DNA of 41,906 nt, taken from assembly GCF_013386825.1 (NCBI RefSeq), contig NZ_JACARC010000022.1, positions 1 through 41,906 of the forward strand. Reading direction: 5' to 3'. Made by a program: the position numbers and the translations under genes. Shown here in pieces: positions 1 through 8,756 of this stretch. Under the pieces are notes generated by a model that worked only from the letters and a program-made list of their open reading frames with translations, was not told where the DNA came from and did no database searches. Position 1 is the stretch's first letter; each line of letters opens with the position of its first letter. This stretch comes from Pseudomonas sp. IPO3778 (lineage in GTDB: Bacteria; Pseudomonadota; Gammaproteobacteria; Pseudomonadales; Pseudomonadaceae).

Positions 1-59
1 TAAGAGCGGAACCCTAAGCGGCCGTTACCTAAATAACGGATATGTACACCACCAAAAAC

Positions 60-815
60 CTACGTAGCCGGCCGAATCACCTTGATCAACGCCTGCAGCG
101 AATACCCCAACCGCGGCGCCAAAACCTCAGCCCGAGCCGACAACGCAGCCACATCCAAATCCTGATCCAAATCCGCAGGCACCAAAAGAATCACATTCCC
201 CTCCTTCACCGGCAGCTCCCAGTAATGCCGGTGATACAACCCACGCAACAACGCAGCACCCAACGGTTTGCCATCATCCGTAGCCCACTGATTGATCACC
301 AACCAGCCCCCAGGATTCAGCTTCTTCTGGCAATTCTCCAGAAACGTCCAGGCCAGATGCCCCGCCCCCGGCCCGACATCCGTATACAGGTCGACAAAAA
401 TCAGATCCGCCGACTCCGCAGTCGGCAACAACTCCAAGGCATCCCCAACGCGAATGTACAGCCGGGGATCATCATCCAGCCCCAGAAACTCAATGGCCAG
501 GCGCGGCACATCAGGCCGCAACTCAATGGCTTCAACATCGTCCAAAGGCAAAAACCTGAGGCACGCCTGGGTCAACGTCCCAGCCCCCAACCCAAGAAAC
601 AACGCACTCTCCGGCTGCTCATGGCACAACGCCCCAATCAGCATCGCGCGGGTGTAGTCATACTCCAGCCAACTCGGGTCGGCAGTAAACACGCAACTCT
701 GCTCAATGGCATCGCCGAACTCGAGAAAGCGGTAATCCGCCACTTCCAGCACACGGATCATGCCGAAGTCATCATGGACCTCGGCCAGCAGGCGCTCGAC
801 GCGCTCCTCAGACAT
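60..815 (-). CDS. Spermidine synthase-like methyltransferase-fold protein
   Basis: The 251-residue protein has the Rossmann fold of the spermidine synthase / SAM-dependent methyltransferase superfamily. The nucleotide-binding loop GLGAG is at residues 75-79, followed by the acidic end of strand 2 (AIELRP, E98), GDALELL near 124-130 and the strand-4 motif DLIFVDLYTD (D142). It is shorter than true spermidine synthases (about 285 residues) and I do not see their full polyamine-binding pattern, so the substrate is unknown. I chose the ATG at 815 because TAGGAG lies 5-6 bases upstream; a start at 881 would add 22 residues unlike the family. It is transcribed away from the DAHP synthase gene, from a roughly 120-base divergent region. 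It is probably cytoplasmic. The family call is firm; the reaction is not. Confidence 0.85.
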   Translation of the reverse strand: MSEERVERLLAEVHDDFGMIRVLEVADYRFLEFGDAIEQSCVFTADPSWLEYDYTRAMLIGALCHEQPESALFLGLGAGTLTQACLRFLPLDDVEAIELRPDVPRLAIEFLGLDDDPRLYIRVGDALELLPTAESADLIFVDLYTDVGPGAGHLAWTFLENCQKKLNPGGWLVINQWATDDGKPLGAALLRGLYHRHYWELPVKEGNVILLVPADLDQDLDVAALSARAEVLAPRLGYSLQALIKVIRPAT

Positions 816-933
816 TGCAACTCCTAACGGCGAGCCAACGGGAAAGGCGGGATTGTGGGCGAACCGGCGGCTGCAGGTCACGTACTAATTGCTGATAACA
901 TGGCGCCCCGACCGCCAATCACTCGAGTTCATG

Positions 934-2280
934 ATGAGCCAACCCTGGAGCCCCGACAGCTGGCGCGCCCTGCCGATCCAGCAACAACCCCAGTACCCTG
1001 ACGCCGCGCACTTGTCGCAGGTCGAGCAAAACCTGGCGAGTTATCCGCCGCTGGTGTTTGCCGGTGAGGCCCGGGAGTTGCGCCGTCAGTTTGCCGAGGT
1101 GACCCAGGGTCGCGCGTTCCTGTTGCAAGGCGGCGATTGCGCCGAGAGTTTTGCCGAGTTCTCGGCGGCAAAAATCCGCGACACCTTCAAGGTGCTGCTG
1201 CAGATGGCAATTGTGATGACCTTCGCCGCCGGCTGCCCGGTGGTCAAGGTCGGGCGCATGGCCGGCCAGTTCGCCAAGCCGCGCTCTTCCAACGATGAAA
1301 CCATCGACGGCATCACCCTGCCCGCCTACCGCGGCGATATCGTCAACGGCATCGGTTTCGACGAAAAGAGCCGCGTACCGGACCCGGACCGCCTGCTGCA
1401 GTCCTACCACCAGTCCACCGCCACCCTGAACCTGCTGCGGGCGTTCGCCCAAGGCGGTTTTGCCGACCTGCACCAAGTGCACAAGTGGAACCTGGACTTC
1501 ATCGCCAACTCGGCCCTGGCCGAAAAGTACAGCCAACTGGCCGACCGTATCGATGAAACCCTGGCCTTTATGCGCGCCTGCGGCATGGACAGCTCGCCGC
1601 AACTGCGCGAGACCAGTTTCTTCACCGCCCACGAGGCGTTGCTGCTCAACTACGAGCAAGCGTTCGTGCGCCGCGACAGCCTGACCAATGACTACTACGA
1701 CTGCTCGGCCCACATGCTGTGGATCGGTGATCGCACCCGCCAACTGGACGGTGCCCACGTCGAGTTCCTGCGCGGGGTGAACAACCCGATCGGGGTCAAG
1801 GTCGGCCCGAGCATGAACCCCGACGACCTGATCCGCCTGATCGACATCCTCAACCCGGACAACGACCCGGGCCGCCTGAACCTGATTGCGCGCATGGGCG
1901 CCAACAAGGTCGGCGACCACCTGCCGAACCTGATCCGCGCCGTACAGCGCGAAGGCAAGCAGGTGCTGTGGAGTTCCGACCCGATGCACGGCAACACCAT
2001 CAAGGCCAGCAGCGGCTACAAGACCCGGGACTTCGCGCAGATCCTCAGTGAGGTGAAGGAATTCTTCCAGGTGCATGCAGCCGAAGGCACTTACGCCGGC
2101 GGGATTCATATCGAGATGACCGGGCAGAACGTCACCGAGTGCATCGGCGGCGCGCGTCCGATTACCGAGGACGGGCTGTCGGACCGCTACCACACCCACT
2201 GCGACCCGCGGATGAATGCCGATCAGTCCCTGGAACTGGCGTTCCTGATTGCCGAGACGCTAAAACAGGTCAAGCGCTAA
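934..2280 (+). CDS. Class II 3-deoxy-7-phosphoheptulonate (DAHP) synthase
   Basis: Condenses phosphoenolpyruvate with erythrose 4-phosphate to DAHP, the first step of the shikimate pathway. The 448-residue protein is the class II (plant-like) type, recognised by the N-terminal [10 protein letters not shown], the GDCAESF motif, the [20 protein letters not shown] block, [21 protein letters not shown] and the C-terminal CDPRMN. Its length fits the long class II enzymes that carry allosteric elements, not the short phenazine-operon PhzC form. Two adjacent ATG codons (931 and 934) share a weak GAG ribosome site; homologues begin MSQPW, which favours 934. Its last 21 bases overlap the 3' end of the convergent YcaQ-family gene. 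A class I DAHP synthase lies at 16154, so the strain has both classes. Confidence 0.95.
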   Translation: MSQPWSPDSWRALPIQQQPQYPDAAHLSQVEQNLASYPPLVFAGEARELRRQFAEVTQGRAFLLQGGDCAESFAEFSAAKIRDTFKVLLQMAIVMTFAAGCPVVKVGRMAGQFAKPRSSNDETIDGITLPAYRGDIVNGIGFDEKSRVPDPDRLLQSYHQSTATLNLLRAFAQGGFADLHQVHKWNLDFIANSALAEKYSQLADRIDETLAFMRACGMDSSPQLRETSFFTAHEALLLNYEQAFVRRDSLTNDYYDCSAHMLWIGDRTRQLDGAHVEFLRGVNNPIGVKVGPSMNPDDLIRLIDILNPDNDPGRLNLIARMGANKVGDHLPNLIRAVQREGKQVLWSSDPMHGNTIKASSGYKTRDFAQILSEVKEFFQVHAAEGTYAGGIHIEMTGQNVTECIGGARPITEDGLSDRYHTHCDPRMNADQSLELAFLIAETLKQVKR

Positions 2281-3495
2281 CAGTGCCACCCGCAACCGCG
2301 CTGCACTGGCCCGCTGGCAATTGAGCTGTATCTGCTCAAGCCCGAGCCAGTCGGCCATCTGCCGCAGATTCAGGGCCAGCGCCTGCATGCCCTGCTCGTC
2401 CAGCCCCGGTTCTTCCTCGTGAACGGCATGCACCGCCAGGCGTCCGGCCGCCCGCTCCGCGCGTAAATCCACCCGCGCCGCGATCCGCTCATGGTGCAGG
2501 AACGGCAACACGTAATAGCCGTACACCCGCTTGTCCTGAGGGGTGTAGATCTCCAGCCGATAGCGGAAATCGAACAAACGCTCGGTACGACTGCGCTCCC
2601 AGATCAGCGAATCAAAAGGTGATAACAGCGCACTGGCAGGCACCTTGCGCGGGACTTTAGGCTCGGGCAGGCAATAGGCCGGCTGTTTCCAGCCCTGAAC
2701 CTCGCACGTGATCAATTGCCCGTCCTCGACTAACTCCGACAGGCGTCCACGGCTGTCGACCGGGTCCAGGCGGAAGTAATCGCGAAGGTCTTTTTCAGTG
2801 CCCACCCCCAACGCCGCGGCGCTGTGCAGCAGCAGGCCACGCTGGGCCTCGGCCTCGCCCAAGGGGGCTTGCTGGAGAATGTCGGCCGGGATTACTCGCT
2901 CCGGCAAGTCATACAACCGCTCAAAACCACGCCGCCCGGCAACGGTCACTAAGCCTGCGGCGAACAACCATTCGAGGGCGTGCTTTTCATCACTCCAGTC
3001 CCACCAGGGGCCGGCACGCTCCTCGCGGGTCGACAAACTGCCCGCACCCAAGGCGCCCTGCTGCTCGACGATGCCCAACACCCGGGCGATGGTGGCCTGC
3101 TGCTCGCGACCGAACCGCGCCATTTGCTGATAGATCCCCTGCCCCTGGGCCGCCCGCGCCATGCGCCAGCGCATCAACGGATACAGCGCCATCGGCAACA
3201 GCGAGGCCTCATGGCCCCAATACTCAAACAGCGAGCGGCGCCGGCCCGAGCTCCAGGCGGCCTGCTCAAGAATCTGCGGAGCGTAATTGCCCAGGCGGGA
3301 AAACAGCGGCAGGTAGTGCGAGCGCACCACCGCATTTACTGAATCAATCTGCAACACGCCCAAACGCTCAACCAGGCGATTGACCTGCGCGGCCTTGATC
3401 AACGCCGGCGGCTGGCGCCCGGAAAAACCTTGGGCGGCCAGCGCCAGGCGTCGCGCCTGCTTGAGGGAAAAGGACAGTTCTGCGGGCATGGGCAT
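2260..3495 (-). CDS. ycaQ: YcaQ (AlkX)-family winged-helix DNA glycosylase
   Basis: A 411-residue protein of the HTH_42 family, which in E. coli includes YcaQ/AlkX, a glycosylase that unhooks alkylated bases and interstrand crosslinks. The N-terminal winged helix contains [23 protein letters not shown], and Q49-I-D51 is the catalytic QxD motif of the YcaQ branch (AlkZ has QxQ). The conserved [13 protein letters not shown] block (about 89-101) and the C-terminal [28 protein letters not shown] block are intact. The start at 3495 follows an AAGGAGA ribosome site a few bases upstream. The stop lies inside the convergent DAHP synthase gene, a 21-base tail-to-tail overlap that leaves no room for a terminator. 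Family assignment is firm; crosslink repair here is inferred from E. coli. Confidence 0.9.
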   Translation of the reverse strand: MPMPAELSFSLKQARRLALAAQGFSGRQPPALIKAAQVNRLVERLGVLQIDSVNAVVRSHYLPLFSRLGNYAPQILEQAAWSSGRRRSLFEYWGHEASLLPMALYPLMRWRMARAAQGQGIYQQMARFGREQQATIARVLGIVEQQGALGAGSLSTREERAGPWWDWSDEKHALEWLFAAGLVTVAGRRGFERLYDLPERVIPADILQQAPLGEAEAQRGLLLHSAAALGVGTEKDLRDYFRLDPVDSRGRLSELVEDGQLITCEVQGWKQPAYCLPEPKVPRKVPASALLSPFDSLIWERSRTERLFDFRYRLEIYTPQDKRVYGYYVLPFLHHERIAARVDLRAERAAGRLAVHAVHEEEPGLDEQGMQALALNLRQMADWLGLEQIQLNCQRASAARLRVALLALDLF

Positions 3496-3534
3496 CTCCT
3501 TATGTGCTCGCGAACCACCCTACTGCATCCCGAG

Positions 3535-3744
3535 TCATTTCCGCAGCGGGTCTTCCCAAAAATGCCGGCGGCTTTCCTGCTCGACATCACCCCGGTTGAG
3601 CCCGATATCCTTGAGCGCATCATCGCTCATGCCCATCAACAGTTGGCGTTCACGGTGCACGGCCAGCCACCGGGAACCCAGTTGGAACAGCCCGGAAAGC
3701 GGCCGTTTCGCCATCAGCACAAAACCTCTTTGACCTTTCATCAT
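3535..3744 (-). CDS. DUF1127 small basic protein
   Basis: A 69-residue protein with the DUF1127 C-terminal pattern: a basic helix (WLAVHRERQLL), then LMGMSDDALKDIGLNRGDVEQES. Two in-frame ATG codons (3744 and 3741) follow a GGAGG ribosome site; the longer form is given. DUF1127 proteins of 45-70 residues are common in proteobacteria. Some alphaproteobacterial members bind RNA and affect carbon and phosphate metabolism, but no function can be assigned here. The gene is divergent from the LysR gene that starts at 3839, so the roughly 95-base gap may hold a shared promoter with LysR control of this gene. Confidence 0.85.
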   Translation of the reverse strand: MMKGQRGFVLMAKRPLSGLFQLGSRWLAVHRERQLLMGMSDDALKDIGLNRGDVEQESRRHFWEDPLRK

Positions 3745-3838
3745 CTCGCCCTCCAGTGGGGATGACTGAAGTCTGTGCCTGGGACTATGATCAATCCAAC
3801 GAATGTTTCTTATGCAATACATCTCGGAGATTGATCGA

Positions 3839-4693
3839 TTGTCCAGCTACCCGAGTATCGACACCGAAGTCCTGCGCACCTTCGTCGCCATCGCCGATCA
3901 GGGTGGCTTCACCCGCGCTGGCGAGCAGGTCAACCGCACCCAGTCGGCGGTGAGCATGCAGATGAAACGCCTGGAAGAAGATGTGTTGCAGCGCAAGTTG
4001 TTCGAGCGTGATGGCCGGCAGGTACGGCTGACGCCCGAAGGCCAGGTGCTATTGGGCTATGCCCGCAGGATTTTGAAGCTGCACAGCGAAGTGTTTAATA
4101 CCCTGCGCGAGCCGCACATGGTCGGGCTGGTGCGCATCGGCACCCCGGACGATTACGTGATGCGCTACCTGCCGGGGATTCTCAAGCGCTTTTCCAAGGC
4201 GTACCCGCTGATCCAGATTGAGATGCACTGCGAGTCGTCGCTGGTGCTGATGCAGCGCCGGGACCTCGACCTGACCGTGATCAGCCGCGAACCGGGAAAT
4301 GAAATCGGCGAACTGCTGCGCCATGAACCCATGGTCTGGGTGGCAGCGCCGTGCTTTTGCTTGGACGAGCACAGCGCCCTGCCCCTGGCCATTTCCGGCC
4401 TCGACAGCTTTTGCACGCAGTGGGCACGCGCCGCGCTGGATGCACAAGGGCAGGAGTATCGACTGGCGTATCACAGCTCCAACGGCGCCGCGATCCTGGC
4501 GGTGGTGGGCGCAGGCCTGGCCGTCACGATCAACATGGAAAGCCTGGTGACCGAAGACCTGCGCATATTGGGCGCAGCGGACGGTTTCCCGCCGCTGCCG
4601 TCGGTCAATCTGCGGCTGTTGCGCAACCCGCGCACCACCTCGCCGATCACCGAATGCCTCGCCGAATACATCCTCGAAGGCTTCAAACTTTAA
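3839..4693 (+). CDS. LysR-family regulator, LrhA/HexA/PecT-like
   Basis: LysR-type DNA-binding regulator. The N-terminal winged helix reads LRTFVAIADQGGFTRAGEQVNRTQSAVSMQMKRLEE, followed by the usual helical linker (LLGYARRILKLHSEVF) and a periplasmic-binding-protein-like effector domain. The RTQSAVS recognition helix, the LGYAR segment and the late LRILGAADGFPPLP segment resemble LrhA/HexA/PecT, regulators of motility and exoenzymes. Start choice: a TTG at 3839 has CGGAGA eight bases upstream and gives the family-like N terminus SSYPSIDTEVLRTF. An ATG at 3803 is also open but has no good ribosome site. The gene overlaps the convergent TauE gene by 11 bases and is divergent from the DUF1127 gene. 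Confidence 0.88.
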   Translation: MSSYPSIDTEVLRTFVAIADQGGFTRAGEQVNRTQSAVSMQMKRLEEDVLQRKLFERDGRQVRLTPEGQVLLGYARRILKLHSEVFNTLREPHMVGLVRIGTPDDYVMRYLPGILKRFSKAYPLIQIEMHCESSLVLMQRRDLDLTVISREPGNEIGELLRHEPMVWVAAPCFCLDEHSALPLAISGLDSFCTQWARAALDAQGQEYRLAYHSSNGAAILAVVGAGLAVTINMESLVTEDLRILGAADGFPPLPSVNLRLLRNPRTTSPITECLAEYILEGFKL

Positions 4694-5435
4694 AGGTCAG
4701 CATCACCGCACAAATCGCCAGGAACCCGCAGAACAGCCCGCGCAACAGGCGCTCCGGCATGGCGTGGGCAACTTTCACGCCCCAACTGATGCTGAGCAGG
4801 CCGCCGACGGCCAGGGGCACGCCGATCAGCCAGTCCACTTCCTGGTGCCAGGCGTAGGTCACCAGGGTCACGCTGGTGCTCGGCAGGGCCAGGGCCAGTG
4901 ACAGCCCTTGGGCCACCACCTGGCTGGTGCCGAAAAGGCTGGTCAGCACCGGCGTGGCCACCACCGCGCCGCCCACCCCGAACAAACCGCCCATGGACCC
5001 GGACGCCGCGCCCAGTACCCCCAGCCACGGCCAGGAATAGCGCATCTGTGCCGAAGGCGGTGCGTTATGGGTAAACATTCGCAGCAGGTTGTAGGACGCC
5101 AACACCAACAGGAACGCGATAAACCCCACCCGCATCACGCCCGCATCAATGCCCACCGCCCAGATCGAGCCCAGCCATGCAAAGGAGAACCCCATCACCC
5201 CCAGCGGCAATGCATGGCGCAATTCGATGCGGTTGCGCTGGTGGTAACGCCACAACGCGAGCATCACGTTCGGCACCACCATCACCAGGGCCGTGCCTTG
5301 GGCGATCTGTTGGTCCAGGCCGCAAAACACGCCCAACACGGGAATCGCAATCAACCCACCGCCAATCCCGAACAAGCCGCCGACGGTGCCCAACGCCACA
5401 CCCATGACCAAATACAACGCTAAATCTGCCACCAC
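4683..5435 (-). CDS. TauE/SafE-family sulfite/anion exporter
   Basis: A 250-residue integral membrane protein of the TauE/SafE (DUF81) family, whose characterised members move sulfite, sulfoacetate or other small organosulfur anions across the inner membrane. The hallmark glycine-rich repeats are GTVGGLFGIGGGLIAIPVL near residue 16 and GSMGGLFGVGGAVVATPVL in the second half, showing the internal duplication. About eight hydrophobic segments are visible. Translation probably begins at tandem GTG codons (5435 and 5432) just downstream of CAGGAG. It is divergent from the LysR gene at 5541, which is the likely regulator. Substrate unknown. Confidence 0.9.
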   Translation of the reverse strand: MVADLALYLVMGVALGTVGGLFGIGGGLIAIPVLGVFCGLDQQIAQGTALVMVVPNVMLALWRYHQRNRIELRHALPLGVMGFSFAWLGSIWAVGIDAGVMRVGFIAFLLVLASYNLLRMFTHNAPPSAQMRYSWPWLGVLGAASGSMGGLFGVGGAVVATPVLTSLFGTSQVVAQGLSLALALPSTSVTLVTYAWHQEVDWLIGVPLAVGGLLSISWGVKVAHAMPERLLRGLFCGFLAICAVMLTFKV

Positions 5436-5540
5436 TTCGCTCCTGCCAATCCCAAGCCTTGCATGCTACGCAGTCCACTCTGGCGCGGAAACGCACAGCA
5501 ACGCACAATGGCTGTGCCCACTTCGCATAAGCAGCCGCTG

Positions 5541-6491
5541 ATGAACCCCAATCACTTGACCGATCAACTGAGCCTGTTTCTCGATGTGCTGGAAGCCGGC
5601 AGCTTTTCTGCCGCTGCGCGCCGTCATCCGCTCACGCCTTCGGCCGTGGCGCGACGCATCGACAGCCTCGAAAGCTCGGTGGGCAGCCGGCTGTTTCAAC
5701 GCAGCACCCATGCCGTGGTGCCAACGCCTGCCGGGCTGGCGTTTGCCGAGCGCGCCCGGCGGATCGTCAGCGAACTGCAACTGGCCCGGGCCGAAGCAGT
5801 GTCACTGAGCCATGCACCTGAAGGGCTGATCCGCGTGGACGCGCCCGCGGCCTTCGGTCGACGGCACTTGGCGCCCGCCATCGCCGATTTTCTGAATGTA
5901 TACCCGGGCCTCGACGTACACCTGCACCTGATAGACAGCTTTGTCGACATGCAGGGTGAGCATTTGGGCAAGGTCGACCTGGTGCTGCGAGCCGGGCATA
6001 TCGTCGACACCCGGCTGATTGCCACGCCTCTGGCCAGTATCGTGCGCATTGCCTGCGCCAGCCCTGCTTACCTGAAAAGCCGTGGCACACCCACCCATCC
6101 CAGCCAGTTAAACGAGCACGATGGCCTGGATTGGGAAGGCCTGGCACCGATGTTCGCCTGGCGCTTTGAGCTGGACGGGCGCAAAGCCACCTACCGACCG
6201 CAACGCATCCGCATCAGTGCCAACAACGCTGAAGCCCTGCTTTCAGGCGCCCTGGCGGGACTGGGCATTGCGCACCTGCCCACCTGGCTCGCCAGTGAAT
6301 ACCTGGTGCGCGGCGAACTGGTACCGCTGTTCTGCGAGAACGGCCTGCCAACACCTGAAACCGCCGGCATCTACGCCCTGCGTCTGGAACAACACGCCAA
6401 CGCCCGCAGCCGGCTACTGCTGGAATACCTCAAGGCTCGTTTCAGCCCCGTCCCGCCTTGGGACCTGGCCCTGCAAAGTGCCTTTGGTTGA
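5541..6491 (+). CDS. LysR-family regulator beside the TauE exporter
   Basis: A 316-residue LysR-type regulator. The winged helix runs LSLFLDVLEAGSFSAAARRHPLTPSAVARRIDSLESSVGSRLFQRSTHAVVPTPAG. The effector domain contains VDLVLRAGHIVDTRLIATPLA and the late SGALAGLGIAHLPTWL, both typical of the AaeR/DmlR-like subgroup. I chose the ATG at 5541 (MNPNHLTDQ) because it places the helix-turn-helix at the usual distance from the N terminus; there is no strong Shine-Dalgarno and an ATG at 5508 is an alternative. It is divergent from the exporter gene with 105 bases between the starts, the usual arrangement for a LysR regulator and its target. The inducer is unknown. Confidence 0.88.
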   Translation: MNPNHLTDQLSLFLDVLEAGSFSAAARRHPLTPSAVARRIDSLESSVGSRLFQRSTHAVVPTPAGLAFAERARRIVSELQLARAEAVSLSHAPEGLIRVDAPAAFGRRHLAPAIADFLNVYPGLDVHLHLIDSFVDMQGEHLGKVDLVLRAGHIVDTRLIATPLASIVRIACASPAYLKSRGTPTHPSQLNEHDGLDWEGLAPMFAWRFELDGRKATYRPQRIRISANNAEALLSGALAGLGIAHLPTWLASEYLVRGELVPLFCENGLPTPETAGIYALRLEQHANARSRLLLEYLKARFSPVPPWDLALQSAFG

Positions 6492-6568
6492 CCGACAGGA
6501 CAGAATTACCTGGCGCGTTAAAGATTTGCCCGCTAGATTTCAGGTCAAACACGTTTTAAGGCGCCCTC

Positions 6569-7021
6569 ATGACCCAGTCCCTCGATACTTGCGAATCTCT
6601 GTTGCTCGACAACCAGCTGTGCTTTGCCCTGCATTCCACTTCATTGTTGATGACCAAGGTCTACAAACCCCTGCTGCAAGCCCTCGGCCTGACGTACCCG
6701 CAGTACCTGGCCATGATGGTGTTATGGGAAGAAGACGGTTTGACCGTAGGCGAGATCAGCACTCGCCTGCTGACGGATCCCGGCTCCCTGACGCCACTGC
6801 TCAAGCGCCTGGAAGCCGAAGGCCTGCTCAGCCGCACCCGCAGCCGTGAAGATGAACGCGTCGTGGTGGTTGAATTGACCGATGCCGGACGTGCCCTGCG
6901 GGACAAGGCGATGGATATTCCACAGTGCATTCTGGGCGCCAGTGGGCTGGACATGGAACAACTGCGCAAGCTGCAGGGCGATTTGCTGCAATTGCGAAGC
7001 AACCTGCAGGGTGCTATCTAA
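6569..7021 (+). CDS. ohrR: OhrR, MarR-family organic peroxide sensor-repressor
   Basis: A 150-residue MarR-family winged-helix protein. The N terminus holds the OhrR signature LDNQLCFALHSTS with the peroxide-sensing cysteine at C18. The YPQYLAMMVLWEEDGLTVGEISTRLLTDPGSLTPLLKRLE segment is the OhrR DNA-binding core, and the wing is RSREDERVVVVELTDAG. In characterised OhrR proteins, oxidation of this cysteine by organic hydroperoxides or fatty acid peroxides releases DNA and induces ohr. The target ohr lies 253 bases downstream on the same strand behind a palindromic promoter region. The start follows a weak AAGG site. Confidence 0.95.
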   Translation: MTQSLDTCESLLLDNQLCFALHSTSLLMTKVYKPLLQALGLTYPQYLAMMVLWEEDGLTVGEISTRLLTDPGSLTPLLKRLEAEGLLSRTRSREDERVVVVELTDAGRALRDKAMDIPQCILGASGLDMEQLRKLQGDLLQLRSNLQGAI

Positions 7022-7040
7022 GGCACCAAAGCAGCAAAAA

Positions 7041-7130
7041 TGTGGGAGCGGGCTTGCTCGCGAATGCGGTGCGTCAGTCAATGTATCTTGCGACTGACAC
7101 ACCGCATTCGCGAGCAAGCCCGCTCCCACA
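7041..7130. repeat. REPIN: two REP palindromes in inverted orientation
   Basis: Two 39-base arms (7041-7079 and 7092-7130) are inverted copies with one mismatch. Each contains GGGAGCGGGCTTGCTCGCGA, the REP core common in P. fluorescens-group genomes. The 12-base spacer makes a long hairpin typical of REPINs, which are mobilised in trans by RAYT transposases. It lies between ohrR and ohr and may also end ohrR transcripts. No RAYT gene is in the window. Confidence 0.9.
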
Positions 7131-7189
7131 TTTGCTTAGTAGCGTCCGCTATCGAGCTCGGCAAAAAATTATTTTGTATATTTATCTTG

Positions 7190-7252
7190 CGCGCTAATTA
7201 TTAGCGCGATACATTCATCTCGCCACTTACTTAGCGCGCAAACAATTAGCGC
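7190..7252. promoter_or_regulatory. Probable OhrR operator region in front of ohr
   Basis: A perfect 19-base palindrome at 7190-7208 has arms CGCGCTAAT and ATTAGCGCG around a central T. Further TTAGCGC units occur at 7231-7237 and 7246-7252, so the half-site appears four times (once inverted, three times direct) in 63 bases. The repeats end 22 bases upstream of the ohr ATG, where a repressor would overlap the promoter or transcription start. Position and symmetry fit a MarR/OhrR operator. Identification as the OhrR site is inference from gene context. Confidence 0.65.
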
Positions 7253-7274
7253 AAATACTGACAAGGAAACCACC

Positions 7275-7694
7275 ATGCAAACGCTCTATACCGCAGTAGC
7301 CACCGCCACCGGCGGCCGTGATGGTCGCGCTGTTTCCAGCGACAACATCCTTGATGTAAAGCTCTCCACGCCAAAAGAACTGGGCGGCGCAGGTGGCCAG
7401 GCCACCAACCCGGAACAACTGTTCGCCGCCGGTTACTCCGCCTGCTTTATCGGTGCCCTGAAATTCGTCGCCAGCCAGACCAAACGCAAAATCCCGGATG
7501 ACGCTTCGATCACTGCCCACGTCGGCATCGGTCAAATCCCCGGCGGTTTCGGCCTGGACATCGACCTGCACATCAGCCTGCCCGGTCTCGCCCAGGACGA
7601 CGCACAAAGCCTGGTCGACGCGGCCCACCAAGTTTGCCCGTACTCCAACGCCACCCGTGGCAACGTCGACGTGCGTTTGCACGTAGCGGTTTAA
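7275..7694 (+). CDS. ohr: Ohr, organic hydroperoxide reductase
   Basis: Thiol peroxidase of the Ohr/OsmC family that reduces organic and fatty acid hydroperoxides, using lipoylated proteins as reductant in studied systems. At 139 residues it is the normal length. The catalytic cysteines are C57 (in AAGYSACFIGAL) and C121 (in HQVCPYSNATRGN). The conserved active-site arginine (R18, in GGRDGRAVS) and E47 (in NPEQLF) are also present. The start follows AAGGAAA. A secreted esterase gene begins 30 bases after the stop and is probably co-transcribed. Expression is likely repressed by OhrR until peroxide stress. Confidence 0.97.
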   Translation: MQTLYTAVATATGGRDGRAVSSDNILDVKLSTPKELGGAGGQATNPEQLFAAGYSACFIGALKFVASQTKRKIPDDASITAHVGIGQIPGGFGLDIDLHISLPGLAQDDAQSLVDAAHQVCPYSNATRGNVDVRLHVAV

Positions 7695-7724
7695 CCCCCA
7701 ACCCGTCTGCTCCAGGAGAACAAC

Positions 7725-8741
7725 ATGAACACATTTGGTAAAGCACTCACCGGTACCCTGCTCGCGCTGTCCGTCACCAATGCCTTCGCCGCCACCGGCG
7801 ATGTCGAGCACACCACCCAGGCTTTTCTGGATGTGTTGAACGCCGGGACCGGCAAGCCGATGGAACAACTGACGCCGAAGGAGGCCCGTGCGGTGTTGAC
7901 TGGCGCCCAGGCCGGCGTCAAGTTGACCCTGCCCAAGGCCGACGTCAGCCAGAAGACCATTCAGGTCGATGGCAAGCCGCTGGAGCTGACCATCGTGCGT
8001 CCGGCCGGGGTCAAGGGGACATTGCCCGTGTTCATGTTCTTCCACGGTGGCGGCTGGGTGCTGGGTGATTACCCGACCCATGAACGCCTGGTGCGAGACC
8101 TGGTGGTGGGTTCGGGGGCCGTAGCGGTGTTCGTCAACTACACGCCCTCCCCAGAAGCGCACTACCCGGTGGCGATCAACCAGGCCTATGGTGCGACCCA
8201 ATGGGTGGCCGAACACGGCAAAGAGATCAACGTCGATAGCAAACGCCTGGCCGTTGCCGGTAACAGTGTCGGTGGCAACATGGCGGCCGTGGTCAGTTTG
8301 ATGGCCAAGGACAAGGGCACCCCGGCGATCAAGTTCCAACTGCTGCTGTGGCCGGTAACTGACGCCAACTTCGACACGGGTTCCTACAACCAGTTTGCCG
8401 AGGGTCACTTCCTCACCCGAAACATGATGAAGTGGTTCTGGGACAACTACACCACCGATGCCAAGCAACGCGCCGAGATCTATGCGTCACCGCTACGGGC
8501 CACCACCGCACAGCTCAAGGGTTTGCCACCTGCGTTGATTCAGACCGCCGGCTCCGATGTGCTGCGTGATGAAGGCGAGGCGTATGCCCGCAAACTGGAT
8601 GAGGCCGGCGTGCCGGTGACCACCGTGCGCTACAACGGCATGATCCACGACTACGGTTTGCTGAACGTCATCAGCCAGGTACCGGAAGTTCGCTCGGCCT
8701 TGCTACAAGCCTCGGATGAGCTCAAGCAACACCTGAAGTAA
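7725..8741 (+). CDS. Secreted alpha/beta hydrolase, hormone-sensitive-lipase family
   Basis: A 338-residue esterase/lipase-type hydrolase. The N terminus is a signal peptide (hydrophobic TLLALSVTNAFA, likely cleaved after A22), so the enzyme should be periplasmic or exported. The oxyanion-hole motif HGGGW is at 107-111, the nucleophile elbow GNSVGGN has S181, and the other triad members are probably D278 (TAGSDVLRDEG) and H308 (GMIHDYG). This is the GDSAGG/HSL (family IV) pattern. An AGGAGAA site precedes the ATG. It lies 30 bases behind ohr, suggesting peroxide-controlled expression; a role on oxidised lipid esters is speculation. A REPIN/terminator follows. Confidence 0.9.
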   Translation: MNTFGKALTGTLLALSVTNAFAATGDVEHTTQAFLDVLNAGTGKPMEQLTPKEARAVLTGAQAGVKLTLPKADVSQKTIQVDGKPLELTIVRPAGVKGTLPVFMFFHGGGWVLGDYPTHERLVRDLVVGSGAVAVFVNYTPSPEAHYPVAINQAYGATQWVAEHGKEINVDSKRLAVAGNSVGGNMAAVVSLMAKDKGTPAIKFQLLLWPVTDANFDTGSYNQFAEGHFLTRNMMKWFWDNYTTDAKQRAEIYASPLRATTAQLKGLPPALIQTAGSDVLRDEGEAYARKLDEAGVPVTTVRYNGMIHDYGLLNVISQVPEVRSALLQASDELKQHLK

Positions 8742-8756
8742 AACCTAACGCCCAAT

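Noticed and set aside
919..2199. A 426-codon open frame antisense to the class II DAHP synthase
   Set aside because: It mirrors a well-conserved enzyme gene in a GC-rich genome; the translation is low-complexity in composition (many Val, Gly, His, Gln), with no motif and no ribosome site.
7227..8468. A 413-codon open frame antisense to ohr and the esterase gene
   Set aside because: It crosses two recognised genes and their intergenic gap, has shadow-like composition (His, Val, Gln, Gly rich) and matches no family.
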